From positions 1 through 64,000 of the forward strand of contig CAUYUJ010016286.1 in the NCBI GenBank assembly GCA_963575745.1: a DNA stretch of 64,000 bases. Direction: 5' to 3'. Below the pieces are notes generated by a model. The model had not been told where the DNA came from, did no database searches, and worked only from the letters and a program-made list of their open reading frames with translations. Positions 51,450 through 60,079 of the stretch are shown here, piece after piece. The translations under genes were made by a program, and so were the position numbers. This DNA is from Prorocentrum cordatum. Its lineage: Eukaryota > Sar > Dinophyceae > Prorocentrales > Prorocentraceae. Position 1 is the first letter of the stretch; the number at the start of each line of letters is the position of its first letter.

Positions 51450-53636
51450 TCGTCGTCGTCGTCGTCGTCATCGTCGTCTCCCTTCAAAGTCGGCGGCACC
51501 GGCCGTCAAGCCTTCGCAATGAATGAACAATCCATATCGCGTCCCTCCTCCGTCTTCGCCGCCGTCGTCAACGCCGACGCCGTCGTCGTCGTCCTCCTCC
51601 TCAAACTCCTCACGCTCACCTTCCGTTCATGCTCTTGCCTGTCATCGTTGTCGTCCTCGTCGCCGCATTCCCTTGACGCTGGCCCCTTGTGGAACTCGTT
51701 CATAGCAGGGGGGGGGCGTGCCCTGGATCATTGCTGTCATCTCTCCTTGCACGTACCAGGTCCAAAGACATTAATGTCTGGTGGACTACGCGGAGGGCTG
51801 AAAGCCTTTCCGCTGCTGCAAGGCTGGATACTCATGGCTATCGATGGGGCCCATGATCCGTCGCAGCCGCCGCCGTCCCCGGCATCGCCTTCGCCGTCAC
51901 CCTCGTCCTCGTCGTCGCCATCACTGCCGACGCCATCGCCGTCGCCGTCGCCCTCGCTGTCGTCGCCCCAGGAAGGGAACGTCGTGACAAGATCGAAGCT
52001 TCGCGAGTATGTCACGAAGGGAACTCAAAAGAACGTCTTTGACCCCGATGTTTTGAGCCTGGTCGATCAGTGAGCGTCCCAGTTCCACTACGCGGCAAAA
52101 ACACACAAAGTGCGACGTTCACTGCCGTCGGATTTGAGGAGCGCCCTCGTCGCCGACATCGTTCTTCCCCCTCAAAGATCGACCGCCAGACCTGGACTGG
52201 AGGGCGTGCTGACCGGGATTTCGAGGCGATGCCAAACGTTGCGAGGACGACGGCCCCCTGAGGCCAAGAAGCAACAACTGTCCTACTCGTCCTGGTCGCC
52301 CATTGGCGTGATCCAATCAGCAGATAGAAGGCACCGCTGCTCCTCCGGCCCTCCTCCTGGTCGTCCCCATCCTCTTCCTTCAATCTGCGCGCAAGGCCAC
52401 GAATGTGTCGCTGTTGGCACTTGCCGGCAGGGTGGCTCAGCTTCAGGCTCTCCGCCTGCTCTTCCACCTCCTCGTCCCTCCCCCGCCTCCCCCTTCTCCT
52501 CCACAGCTCTGCCTCCTCCTCCTCCCTCGAGCCTCCTCGTCCTCTGCTCCCTCCTCCCACTGGGATCTGAGGCCCCCGGAAGCTCCTGGATGCCGCAGAA
52601 CCACAGTCCACATGCGAATACCTCCATCCGCGAACTTTCCTCCTCCTGCCCTCCAGGGCCCAGCGGGGGGTGCCACCGGCAGGCCGTCTCAGAGGCCGTC
52701 GCGGCCGCCATTCCCCGCACGGTCCGCTGGAGCCTCGAAGGCCAGCGCGCGGCTGCTGCCGACGGATCAGCTCACGCTCGCCCCGCCCTGCTCTGCTGTA
52801 CTCCCAGGATGGAGGGGAACGAAAAAAAGGAATTGCCGTTCGCTCTCGGAGCTCCGCGCGGATGTCCTGGGTCGGCGCTGACACCCCCTCCCCGTGCGCG
52901 AAGCGCGCCAGGGAGCGGCACCAGGTGCCCTCCAGGGGGTCCAACGCCAATCCAAGAACTCCGCGCGGACCCGTCTGCTCCTCGGCCCTGCTCGAGAGTG
53001 ATACACGTGGGGCTCGAGCCATGATCGGCGATGAGCGAGGGGGGGGGAAAGAGACGGAGCAGGCCTTCTCAAAAGGCGGCGAAGCTTCTCAGACACCCTC
53101 CAGCCTTCTGAGACGTTTTCTGCGCCTTCGGGGAAGGCTTTTCTGAGAAGGCCCGCCCCTTCTGAATTCCCCCCTGGCTCGCCGCCGAAAATGGGCTTGA
53201 GCCATGAGGGGTTTCGACCTTCAGTGGCACTGGAATCAACAGGGCCGTTCCTTGACCGTGTCTGTTGTTCTCTTTATTCGCCGGTTCCGGCGCCAATTTT
53301 GTCCACGGTTCCGTCGCCGTGTTTGTTGCCGCATCTGGCTATGATTTCAATTCTGGAGCCGTTGTTAGCCGTTTCGGGTCGCCGCTTCTGTACCGTATCC
53401 ATGCTCCAGGGGCACTTCTCTTCGGAAACGGTGTAGGGACACGGCTCTGCCGTTTCCGCGGCCAACTAGGGGTTGGACCCCCCCCCTGCGCTTCACCCGT
53501 TCCCTGGGCTGGAAAGAGGGTTCAAACGCCGAGAGTGGGCCCACCCTGGCTGCTCCTCCCAGGCGAGGGCGCCCCGCGCCTCGCCGTAGAACGACGCGAG
53601 CGCGGCCTGCGCCGCCGCCAGGACCTTCTGCGTCTC
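36437..53636 (-). CDS. Gene B: upstream tandem paralogue, C-terminal eight exons
   Basis: Minus-strand exons at about 53636-53553, 46930-46869, 44488-44456, 42022-41969, 41816-41745, 41392-41324, 40340-40230 and 36547-36437 (TGA). Joined, they read through a FYGEA helix, a Pro/Gly turn (PAPPAGFDEYKKS), DLIKNIITDAK, AMEAETTRDEEDAQKAYE, DFVKASNDSIEAKK, a charged helix ending TELEQ, LSNMNAQLHSSCDFILKNFE and a short tail with DILSGSHFDEFLQE. I recognise this as the C-terminal third of the same family that gene A starts. Seven of eight exon joins keep frame with family-like continuity; the first is ambiguous. Earlier exons were not found up to the LINE at 58.7 kb and may lie beyond it. Confidence 0.8.
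36840..37575 (+). repeat. Degenerate GGCC-type element, short copy
   Basis: Preceded by CATCCGCCACCGT-like DNA, as at 22866. It has GAGCCTCAATCCTGAGTCTT, then GGGCC-AAGA units and a TTCTCGCCTTTCC core, and the same 3' end as 23170-24012 (GAGATCCCAACGAACATCCA). It lies in the last intron of gene B. Confidence 0.7.
37674..37935 (+). CDS. Retroelement-like hypothetical exon on the opposite strand
   Basis: Open frame beginning MIPEGAAMSAPTLCRPAW, with GGKGLGKRNKKQSLEELAVV, IAKLVLTDEAELRALTGAIY, DTWLLP. I recall a similar (L/V)VxKL-L-x-A-ELRxLxG-(V/I)YDTxLLP segment in large unannotated dinoflagellate ORFs, often retroelement-like. After LLP a GT (CCA|GTTGGC) could be a donor. No neighbours on this strand were found, so it is probably a fragment lying in the gene B intron. 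Confidence 0.4.
38550..38880 (+). repeat. ACGGGCGGGCG-type minisatellite
   Basis: Short GC-rich units (GGGCGGGCG, CTAACGGGCGAG) are repeated with variable spacing. The flanks at 37990-38550 and 38880-39240 show nothing recognisable. Confidence 0.65.
39247..39445. mobile_element. MITE family 1, copy 2
   Basis: Starts TCGGGCTGAGCGAAAGGGGG and ends CCCCCCTTTCGTCCGGCCCG plus A. It has the same internal hairpins and GAAACCAGCTGCATG motif as copy 1. Flanks are GATTG (left) and GATTA (right), a 4-of-5 match to a 5-bp target duplication. Confidence 0.85.
39608..39805. mobile_element. MITE family 1, copy 3, with perfect 5-bp target duplication
   Basis: Starts TCGGGGCGTGCGACATGGGG and ends CCACCCTGTCGTCCGGCCCG plus A. 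GACAG occurs immediately on both sides (39603-39607 and 39806-39810). The interior is the same as copy 2, which lies only 160 bp away in the same orientation. Non-coding. Confidence 0.88.
40230..40340 (-). CDS. Gene B exon g
   Basis: 37 codons: LSNMNAQLHSSCDFILKNFE, LRQTARDEEVQALRQAK. The conserved Cys in SCDF and the ARDEE motif are typical of the family C-terminus. The acceptor is GCCCAG|TTG; the donor is GC (AAG|GCTCGC). Confidence 0.88.
40341..41323. other. Gene B intron, no further gene seen
   Basis: Some short open frames exist but none matches the family or a known protein. Confidence 0.5.
41324..41392 (-). CDS. Gene B exon f
   Basis: 23 codons: AKAEGELVEAKKNKGKVMTE, LEQ. The acceptor is CTGGAG|GCC and the donor is GC (CAG|GCGGGG). 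It joins SAEK|AKAEGEL and ELEQ|LSNMN. Confidence 0.85.
41745..41816 (-). CDS. Gene B exon e
   Basis: 24 codons: DFVKASNDSIEAKKREVTAK, SAEK. The acceptor is TTGGAG|GAC and the donor is GC (AAG|GCTCCT). Only 152 bp of intron separates it from exon d. Confidence 0.88.
41969..42022 (-). CDS. Gene B exon d
   Basis: 18 codons: AMEAETTRDEEDAQKAYE. The acceptor is GTCGAG|GCG; the donor is GA (GAG|GACATC). GAGGAC is shared with the next acceptor. A highly diagnostic family segment. Confidence 0.88.
42304..42432. repeat. CTC microsatellite
   Basis: Over 40 CTC triplets with a CCCCC interruption near 42404. Both strands stay open for more than 100 codons, giving spurious poly-Glu, poly-Leu, poly-Ser and poly-Pro frames. 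Confidence 0.95.
42640..44210. other. Gene B intron, no gene seen
   Basis: GAG-rich near 42640-42690, otherwise mixed sequence. I find no conserved segment, tRNA or tandem array. Confidence 0.5.
44211..44925. repeat. GA-rich and G-rich low-complexity DNA
   Basis: GGAGGAGGAGG tracts at 44216-44330 and 44560-44625, and a local repeat around GAGAGGGGGGG(A/G)ATGAGG near 44778, 44826 and 44875. It surrounds, and is interrupted by, the microexon at 44456-44488. Confidence 0.75.
44456..44488 (-). CDS. Gene B exon c (33-bp microexon)
   Basis: Eleven codons: DLIKNIITDAK, the family (M/L)I-xIIxDAK step. The acceptor is CCCGAG|GAC and the donor is GC (AAG|GCGCGG). The frame upstream (APSGAQPE) is open but not needed, because GVM of exon b joins straight to DLIKN. 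Confidence 0.75.
45600..45790. mobile_element. Diverged relative of MITE family 1
   Basis: Shares the interior of family 1 in order: TTTTCCCGGCGCTCCCGGGC, CCGGAGG, CCATG-ACGAAGGAA, CCGAAACCAACAGCACGCAG and TATCCCCC near the right end. Terminal repeats are eroded. It directly abuts MITE family 2 copy 2. Confidence 0.55.
45799..45991. mobile_element. MITE family 2, copy 2
   Basis: Starts TCGGGGGCGGCCAAGAGGGG and ends CCCCCCTCTTTGCCGCCCCC plus GA. Central hairpin ATATCATGGCCCACGCCATG plus ATAT. Flanking 5-mers TGAAG and TAAAG match at four of five bases. It lies in the gene B intron between exons b and c. Confidence 0.85.
46869..46930 (-). CDS. Gene B exon b
   Basis: Two bases plus 20 codons: PAPPAGFDEYKKSASSAGVM. 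This equals the family PPPPPGFKxYKKxAASGGVM turn. The acceptor is CCCCCAG|GA; the donor is GA (ATG|GACCTT). GGACCT is shared with the next acceptor. Confidence 0.8.
47040..47335. repeat. Pyrimidine triplet tracts
   Basis: CTC/TCC runs at 47036-47090 and 47295-47330 with unassigned DNA between. Confidence 0.8.
47380..48240 (+). repeat. About 85-90-bp satellite, about 10 units
   Basis: The unit contains GGTCCAGCGGAATGACGTCC, CGCCGCAGATTCAGA, CTCGCCATC, TTGGGAGGCTGCGA and CACTTTCGAAGGCTGCTGGG. Successive copies vary by 10-25%. It lies in the gene B intron between exons a and b. Confidence 0.85.
48241..49740. other. Gene B intron, no gene seen
   Basis: A lower-GC, A-rich stretch at 48960-49540 differs in composition from its surroundings. 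No coding segment is recognised. Confidence 0.5.
49745..50170 (+). repeat. About 64-bp satellite, seven units
   Basis: The unit is close to CACGCGTGCCCGCTCGAGGA, TGGTGCACTTCC, GCATGGCAGCTAATGCCTGA, CCCCCCTTC. Each unit carries an XhoI-type CTCGAG and an ACGCGT. Confidence 0.9.
50240..50840. other. Gene B intron, G-rich DNA, possible short coding fragment not supported
   Basis: 50265-50408 holds a non-repetitive open frame (HQLAHVAAASGVGQNTRHQE and on to a TAG). It has no recognised family or splice partner. 50500-50790 is purine-rich. Confidence 0.35.
50841..51345 (+). repeat. Degenerate GGCC-type element with TAGTTCCC units
   Basis: A GGGCGTTCTCGCCTTTGCCC core (50876) as in other copies, GGCCCCAAGA units, and a 3' part with TAGTTCCCAAAAGGCCCC repeated at 51130, 51213 and 51246. 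Confidence 0.65.
51400..51480. repeat. GTC-triplet microsatellite
   Basis: About 25 GTC triplets with CAT interruptions, downstream of the GGCC element. A second GCCGTC-rich stretch lies at 51860-51965. Confidence 0.85.
51971..52074 (+). CDS. Possible terminal exon, unknown protein
   Basis: After a CCCCAG acceptor the frame reads EGNVVTRSKLREYVTKGTQK, NVFDPDVLSLVDQ, then TGA. Composition is protein-like, and it follows a GTC-rich stretch that could be intron. I do not recognise the protein and found no upstream exon on this strand. Confidence 0.25.
52855..52990 (+). repeat. Dispersed repeat, copy 2 (see 11625-11740)
   Basis: GGGTCGGCGCTGACACCCCC, TCCCCGTGCGCGAAGCGCGC and CCGCGCGGACCC occur in the same order as in copy 1. 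A CTCCGCGCGGA motif sits at both its left (52850) and right (52960) sides. Confidence 0.4.
53553..53636 (-). CDS. Gene B exon a
   Basis: Reads ETQKVLAAAQAALASFYGEA, RGALAWEEQP after an AG acceptor (GGAG|GAG). It matches the family segment (R)ATQK-L-AAL-VLK-FYDK-AL. The donor is unresolved: the next exon needs one preceding base, and CCAGG is shared by both ends of the intron. Confidence 0.65.
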
Positions 53637-53889
53637 CTCCCGCCCGCTGGCGCGGGCGCGCTGCCAGGTGGCCGTCGTCGTCGGAGACGTCGCCGCCGCC
53701 TTCAACTCCTGGACTCCAACGCTGCAGCCGTCGTCGTCGCAGTCGCCGCCAGCGCCGCTCTCCTTCTCCTCCTCGCGCCCCTCCTGCTCGCCCCGCCTTC
53801 CCCTCCTCGCGCGATAGCGCGAGCGCTATCATCATCCTCCTTCTCACCTCCATCTCATCATCATCGTAAACCTATCGTCTAGCAGGAAT

Positions 53890-55115
53890 TCAACAAACTG
53901 CGAATAACAACAGTGTTGGATCAATATCTGGATTTTGATGTGCTCGCTGTGTCGCGCATGCGCCATCGACGAACATGTTTTTATTTCTGACACTAAGATA
54001 GACTGTTGGTCGACAGTGTACTCCTACAAGTTGAGAAACACTTCTGCCAACGCCACACACGATCCCGAACAACATAATGTAACAATGCAACGATCTTCGC
54101 TCCACGCACAAGCATGCTTATGCACCCCGGCCATCACCCGACCTGAACTATTCTGATTTGAAGTCCTCCTGCGGATGGACCCCTTGGGCTCTCTACTCCT
54201 TCGAGATCACGTTTTGTTCAGGAGTGCTGCCGAATGTGCTGCTTCACCATCGAGTCTCCACGCCGTTGTTCCTATGCCGTTGTCCAAAGAATTGCCAATT
54301 ACGCGCTCATCTGCCGACGCGTCATGCTGGATGCTCGGCTACTTGGCGTTGGTAAGGACAACTGGATCGAACCAACCGTGGGGCGTCTCGCTGAGGACAT
54401 CCTCGGAATTTGCTTGGTTTGGCTCCTGGTTTGGGCCCTATTCGAGACTGTAGATTCCGAATCACGAAGGGTTGATTTGATGTACCATTGCCCCCGTTGA
54501 AGAAATAGCACTTAATGATAGTTTAGAGCGTCCCTGCAAATCCAGCTTTCGGGCCACCAACGGCCACTGCAAGAGCGTCGACACCATCTCACAAGTTTAC
54601 TGCTCAGGGGATGTTGTCATGGATGCGGACGTGGACTCGAAGAAGCGCGCAAGGCCGCAAGCCGCGCAAGGCGCCTGCCTGGCAAAAGGAACATAAGCAA
54701 AAGAACAGGAACAGAAGCAAAGAACTGAGCCCCGGCCACGGAGCGGAGGAAACTCGCTTGAAAGCCAGTACCCGACCTGTCTCTTCGCAGGACCTCCAAC
54801 GCTTCAACTTTGGTTCCCACAATCGGGCCCTGGACCACTCGACACATCCCAATCCCATGGGGACCAGACTTTCATCTTGAGCCGCTTGATATGACGGTAC
54901 GGGGGCCCGAGAGCTGCCCCTTGAGCCAGAAAGTAACGCACATTAGGCCTGGCCGAAGGACCAAACCCAAGACACGTGGAAACTAAGGGAGGGGGACAGC
55001 AAAAGGACTAAGGCGTGCATGAGAAAGACGGAACGAGGTCGCTGATGAGGTCGCAAAGGTCGGCCGTGACGGGTTATGTAATCAGTTATGGCTGATCTGC
55101 ACGTCTGTCGGCGCG
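53890..55115. other. No gene recognised
   Basis: Mixed-composition DNA with several open frames of 60-90 codons, none matching a family I know. No exon of gene B was found here on the minus strand. Confidence 0.5.
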
Positions 55116-55117
55116 GC

Positions 55118-55945
55118 CCTCGGGAGCCATTGGAGGCGGGAACTTATGTGGAGCTCCCAATGGGGCAACGAAGCGTGTGAGGGGTGTACCGACATGAGCG
55201 CGGTCACGCATGCGGTTCCTGCCACTGGGGCCTTCGGTGGAACTCCCTATGGGGCCTGGAGCCGTGTGAGTGGTGTGCCGAAATGAGCACGATCACGCAT
55301 GCGATTCCTGCCGCTGGGGCCTTCAGTTGATCTCCGATGGGGTTTCGAAACGTGTGAGCGGTGTGCACACATTGGCGCGGTCACGCATGCGGCTCCTGCC
55401 ACTGAAGCCGTCGGTGGAGCTCCATATGGGACGACTGAGCGTGTGAGGGGTGTACCGAAATGGGTGCGGTCACGTATGCGTTTCCTGCCACTGGGGTCTT
55501 CGGTAGAGCTCCCTAATTATGGGGTATCGGGCTGTATGAGGGTTGTGCCGAAATGAGCGCAGTCACGCATGCATTTTCTGCCACTGGGGCCTTCGGTGGA
55601 GATCCCTATGGGGCCTCGAAGCGTGTGAAGGGTGCCGAAAATGGGCGTGGTCCCGCATGCGATTTCTGCCACTGGGGCCATCGGTGAAGCTCCCGATGGT
55701 GCCACCAAACGTGTGAAGGGTGTTGCACCTGGGGCCTTCGGTGGAGTTCGCGCTATATGGCCACGAAGCATATGAGGGGTGTGCCGAAATGGGCGCGGTC
55801 ACGCATGCGATTCCTGTCGCTGAAGCCATATGTGGAGCTCCCTATGGGGCCTCGACTCGCGTGAGGGGTGTGTGCCGAAACGGGCGCGGCCACGCATGCG
55901 ATTCCTGCCACTGAGGCCTCCGGTGGAGCTCTTGTGAGGACATGC
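55118..55945 (+). repeat. About 90-bp satellite, nine to ten units
   Basis: The unit contains GTGTGAGGGGTGTGCCGAAA, TGGGCGCGGTCACGCATGCG, TTCCTGCCACTGGGGCC and TTCGGTGGAGCTCCCTATGG. CACGCATGCG occurs near 55205, 55292, 55382, 55563, 55801 and 55892. One unit near 55700-55740 is partly deleted. Confidence 0.9.
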
Positions 55946-56360
55946 GGAGGGCAGAGGCAATGATGGGAGGAGGGAAGAGGGGGAGGTGAGGAACGCGGGG
56001 CGCTGCTGATTTTAAGCCTGGACGTGGGAACAAACACCGTCATGACGTGTCAAGACATTGGAGGCCTGGGCTCGGAGCCGCTGGAGACATCCCACCCACG
56101 TCATTTTTAGACGAGGGCTTGGGGCAACTACATCTTCAGAAAGACCGTCGCCACATTCCCCCCCTGCCTCACCAGCCGCTCCGCCGCGGCCCCCCCTGTC
56201 AGAGCCTCGTGCCCTCAGACCGCCCAGCCGAGGTGTAACCTCCGTGCTCCCAATCTTCATGGGGGCCGCCAACTCGCTCTCTCTCTGTGCCTCGCCTGCT
56301 CCCCGCCGCATGCCCTGGTGAGCCCTGTCTCATCGAGCTGTGCCCCCAGACCGCCCTGAC

Positions 56361-56408
56361 CCTGCTGCTGCTCCTCCTCCTCCTCCTCCTCCTCCTCCTC
56401 CTCCTCCA
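56361..56408. repeat. CTC microsatellite
   Basis: About 14 CTC triplets following GCTGCTG, between the 90-bp satellite and a MITE. Confidence 0.9.
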
Positions 56409-56508
56409 GCGCGGCAGATTCCGAGCAAGAGGTCCGGGGCACGGCCGAGGGGGCCCAGGGGCACGCCTCTGAGGCGGGCCAGTGGCCTCTGGCGGCGCCA
56501 GCCCGCTC

Positions 56509-56607
56509 TCGGGGGCGGCCAAGAGGGGGGCGTCATGGGGAGATGACATGGCCCCCGCAATGCTATCCACCCCCCCTAGTCATCACCCCCCTCTTTGCCG
56601 CCCCCGA
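56509..56607. mobile_element. MITE family 2, copy 3 (internally deleted)
   Basis: Full terminal repeats (TCGGGGGCGGCCAAGAGGGG and CCCCCCTCTTTGCCGCCCCC plus GA), but only 99 bp long because the left interior is missing. The residual centre ATGACATGGCCCCCGCAATG is a damaged hairpin. CTC flanks both ends. Confidence 0.85.
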
Positions 56608-57119
56608 CTCTATCAGGCGATGCTGCAGGCCCCAGAAAAGCGTCGAAACACAGGCGAGAGCTGGACACCTCGTTCGGCGCTGTGCAGAAGGCGCTTGTAT
56701 GGTACCACCCAGAAAACGAAGCCAGGACGAAGAGAACATCGGGTGAAGATAAATCGAGAATCTCTGAGATCGGGCGCCGCGGCCTTCTCAAGGCGTTCTG
56801 GCGTTCCGGAACGCCCTGGGAGCGTTCCGGAACGCTCTGAAGCAGATTCGTCCTCGTCCTAGCCACGACACCATGCGTGGTCAGCCCAGGCCCTGACAGA
56901 ATAGAACAGGAGGGTTTATAACCTACACTGCCGTAATGCCCAGGATGGCCCTGGCCAAGCCTGGTCGTGGTGTAGATGTGCCTTCTGCGATGCCCCGTGC
57001 GGTCGAGGAATGGCAGGCATACACGGCCGCCATTGAGGCACCATGGAAGCTTGCCGCACGCTGGCCTGATTGGCCTCGTGGCCTCCTGGCTGATGAGAGG
57101 GGCCCACATCAGGTCCGTT

Positions 57120-57350
57120 CTCTGTGCCTTGAAAATGTGTGCGTTCTCGCCGTGTGGAGCTTCCGACAGCCAAAGACGGCCCCCGAGGACTGCAAGATGG
57201 TCCTAGGGCGGCTCCTTAGAGGCCCCAGGTGCCCACAGGCAACCCCCAAGCAGGCCCCAGAATTCCCCCAAGCTCGGCAGAGGCCCGAAAGAGGCTCCCA
57301 GGACACATCAAGGAGGCCCGGAGAAAGGTCGAAGGGGCTCGTAGAGGCCT
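57120..57350 (+). repeat. Degenerate GGCC-type element, short copy
   Basis: A TGTGCGTTCTCGCC core at 57138 followed by AAAGACGGCCCCCGAGGAC and GGCCCC-AAGA units, running into the CT-rich tract. Confidence 0.55.
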
Positions 57351-57354
57351 TCTC

Positions 57355-58625
57355 TTCCATCTCATATTCCTCCTCCTCCTCCTCCTCCTTCTCCTCCTCC
57401 TTCTCATCCCTATCATTATACTCCCCTTCCTCATCCTCGTTCTACTCCTCTCCCTCCTCCTCTCCTTTCACTTCCTCATCATCTGATTCCTCCTCCTCCT
57501 CGTTCTCGTCTATATCATTATCCTCCCCTTCGTCATTCTTGTCCTGCTCCTCCTCCTCCTCCTGCTTGCCTCCTCTTACCTCCTCCTCCCCTCNNNNNNN
57601 NNNNNNNNNNNNNNNNNNNNNNNNNNNNNNNNNNNNNNNNNNNNNNNNNNNNNNNNNNNNNNNNNNNNNNNNNNNNNNNNNNNNNNNNNNNNNTCTTCTC
57701 CCTCTCCTCCTACTCCTCTTCCTCCTGCTTTTCTTACTCGTATTAGTAATCGCCTTCGGCTTCGTATTCGTAGTGTTCGTCCTCCTCCTCCTCCTCCTCC
57801 TCCTCCTCCTCCTCTTCCGCTGCCTCCTTCTACTGCTACTCGTTGTCCCACCTCGTCCCTCCTCCTCCGTCTCCTCCTCTCATCATCATTATCCTCCTCC
57901 TCCCCTCCTCTGCCCCCTCCCCTCCCCAGCCTCCTCTCCTTCATCTACCTCATCTTCCTCATCATCCTCCTCCTCCTCATCCTCCTCATCCTCCTCCTCC
58001 TCATCCTCCTCATCTTCCTGTTCCTCCTCCTCCTCTGCCTCCTCCTCGTTCTCCGCCTCCTCCTACTCCTCATCGTCATCGTCCTCGTCCTCGTCCTCGT
58101 CCTCCTCCTCGTCCCCATCGTCCACCTCCTCGTCCCCATCGTCCTCATCGTCCTCCGCGTCCTCCTCGTCCTCGTCTTCCTCCCTCCTCATACCTATTCC
58201 GCCTCCTCCTCCGCCTCCTCCTCCTCGTCCTCCTCCTCATCATCTCCTCCTCGTCCTCGTCCTCGTCCTCCTTCTCCTCCCTATCCCCCTCGCCTTCTTC
58301 CATCTCCTCCTTCCTCCTCCTCCTCCTCCTCCTCCTCCTCCTCCTCCTCCTCCTCCTCATCCTTCTCCTCATCCTCCTAATCCTTCTCCCCCTCCTGTTC
58401 CGCCTCCGCATCTGCATCCGCCTCCCCCTCGTTCTCCGCCTCCGCCCCCCCCCTCCGTCTCCTCCTCTGCGTCCGCCGTCGATTCAGCCTCCGCCTCCGC
58501 ATCCGCCTCCGCCTCCTCCGCCGCCTCCACCTCTGCCTCCGCCGCCGCTTCCGCCTCCTCCTCCTCCTCCTCCTCCTCATCGTCCTCCTCCTCATACTGC
58601 TTCTCCTCCTCCTCCGCCGCCTCTT
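57355..58625. repeat. Long CCT/CTC-rich low-complexity tract
   Basis: More than 1.2 kb of pyrimidine triplets interrupted by a gap. The open frames through it (poly-Ser, poly-Pro, poly-Leu, poly-Arg) are compositional artefacts. Confidence 0.9.
57594..57693. other. Assembly gap, 100 N
   Basis: Exactly 100 undetermined bases inside a low-complexity tract, most likely a scaffold gap of unknown true size. Confidence 0.99.
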
Positions 58626-58674
58626 TAAGGCTGGCTCAGATCGTCTCAGCCCCCAGCCTGCTGCCCCAGGGGCG

Positions 58675-60022
58675 GTGGGCGTCACGGACGGCCGAGGGCG
58701 CCGCCATCGGGCGCCGTCCCCTGCCTGGCACAAGCGGCTGCGGAGGCGGCGGGCGGAGGCTCGCGGCCTGATGGCAGTCGACCGTGCGAGGCGGCTGCTG
58801 CGTGGGCACCACGGCGACGGCCACCTTGCCGACATGGGTGCAGATTGCGGCAAGCCTCGGTCGAGGGCACCATCGAGGGCGGCGTCGCGACCGCGATCGG
58901 AGGGCGGGGAGTTGCGGCGGTGTTCTCAGCCCGACTGCCGCTGTGCCAAGAACCTGGCGCGGTGGCGATGGTGCAAGCACGGCGGAGCAGAGCGCGACGG
59001 CGGGGACTCGCAGCCGCCGTGGAAGAGGGATCGTGCTCGTCCTGCTGGTGGCGGAGGTGCTCCTGCTCGGGGTGAGGTGAACCTCGGAGTGGACGCCATG
59101 CAGGCACTGGTCGCCTTTGCCGAGAGCAAGGGAGACAAGGAGATGGCCGACAAGTACCGTGCTGCCATCCAGGCCAAGTCCCAGTCCGCCACCACGGCCT
59201 TCTCCAATAATGAACTGCGCCCCATGGTCACGATGGCAGAGAAGTCAGGTGATGTGCAGACGGCCAAGAAGTACAAGCAGCTCTTGGACCAGCTGGGCAA
59301 GGGCAGCGAGCAGCCAGCGCAGCTCAGGGCCAACAAAGCGCATGCGAAGGTCCGCAAGCTCAAGAGCAAGCTGGAGGCGGAGAGTGCGGTGCTCCAGGAC
59401 CTGCTCGCGCAAGTGGACAAGCAGCGCGTGCTGGTGGCCGAGTTGGTTCCCGAGCTCGAGAGCGCGGAGGCCGACTACAAGGAAGCGGTGGCCGAGGCCG
59501 CTGCAGGAGTGGGAGCCCCTGGCAAAGCTGCGGCGGCTGATGCTGGGGGACCACTCAAGCTCTCCTTGGCCAAGCTCATGGACGGGGACCTGGACGACCT
59601 GGACCTCGACGACGACGGGCTCTTCGGCTACGCGGATTTCGAGGAGCTCGGGCCCGAGGCCTTGGCGGAGGCGAAGCGCAGGAAGAAGCATATGCTCGAG
59701 TCTGTCAAGCAGATGGCGGGCAGCTTCTTCGGCGAGGTGCGCCAAAAGGGAAAGGCCCTGCAGGCTGAGCACAAGGCGCCGCACGGCCGATGGGGAGGAG
59801 CCCAAGGAGGAGCCAGAGCCTGCAGCAGCGGGGCAGCCTGGGCAGCCTGCTCCGCCTGAAGGGTCGGGCGCTCCTCCTGCATGCCAGCCAGGCACTGCGG
59901 GTGGAGCTGGTGACAGCGAGCAGCTCAAGGCCGAGGCTCGGGCTGCGGTCGCAGCGGCTTCGGCGAAGGGCGCAAGCAAGGGTGCGGCCGCTGCAGCGGT
60001 GGGCGCATCAGAGTGCGGGTAA
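58675..60022 (+). CDS. LINE ORF1-like coiled-coil protein
   Basis: From the ATG at 58675 the frame runs to 59859. The informative part starts near 58920 with a Cys-rich patch (CSQPDCRCAKNLARWRWCKH) that may be a zinc-binding knuckle. It continues with MQALVAFAESKGDKEMADKY, a helical charged region (KVRKLKSKLEAESAVLQDLL, VDKQRVLVAELVPELESAEA) predicted to be coiled coil, and an acidic stretch DGDLDDLDLDDDGLFGYADF. After KALQAEHKAPHG the sensible continuation (EEPKEEPEPAAAGQPGQPAP) is in the next frame and ends at a TGA near 60022, so a frameshift lies near 59780. Inferred role: nucleic-acid-binding ORF1-type protein. The true start is uncertain. Confidence 0.6.
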
Positions 60023-60079
60023 CGCGCTACGAGGCATTCTTGTGCATGGCAGTCGGTCAGCTCGATCGACTCGGGGAGG

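Noticed and set aside
54600-54880. Small frame MLSWMRTWTRRSAQGRKPRK and its minus-strand shadow
   Set aside because: No family, no splice context and both strands open; not enough to support a gene.
56936-58771. 611-codon plus-strand frame, poly-Ser/Pro/Leu
   Set aside because: It spans the pyrimidine tract and the N gap; composition alone keeps it open.
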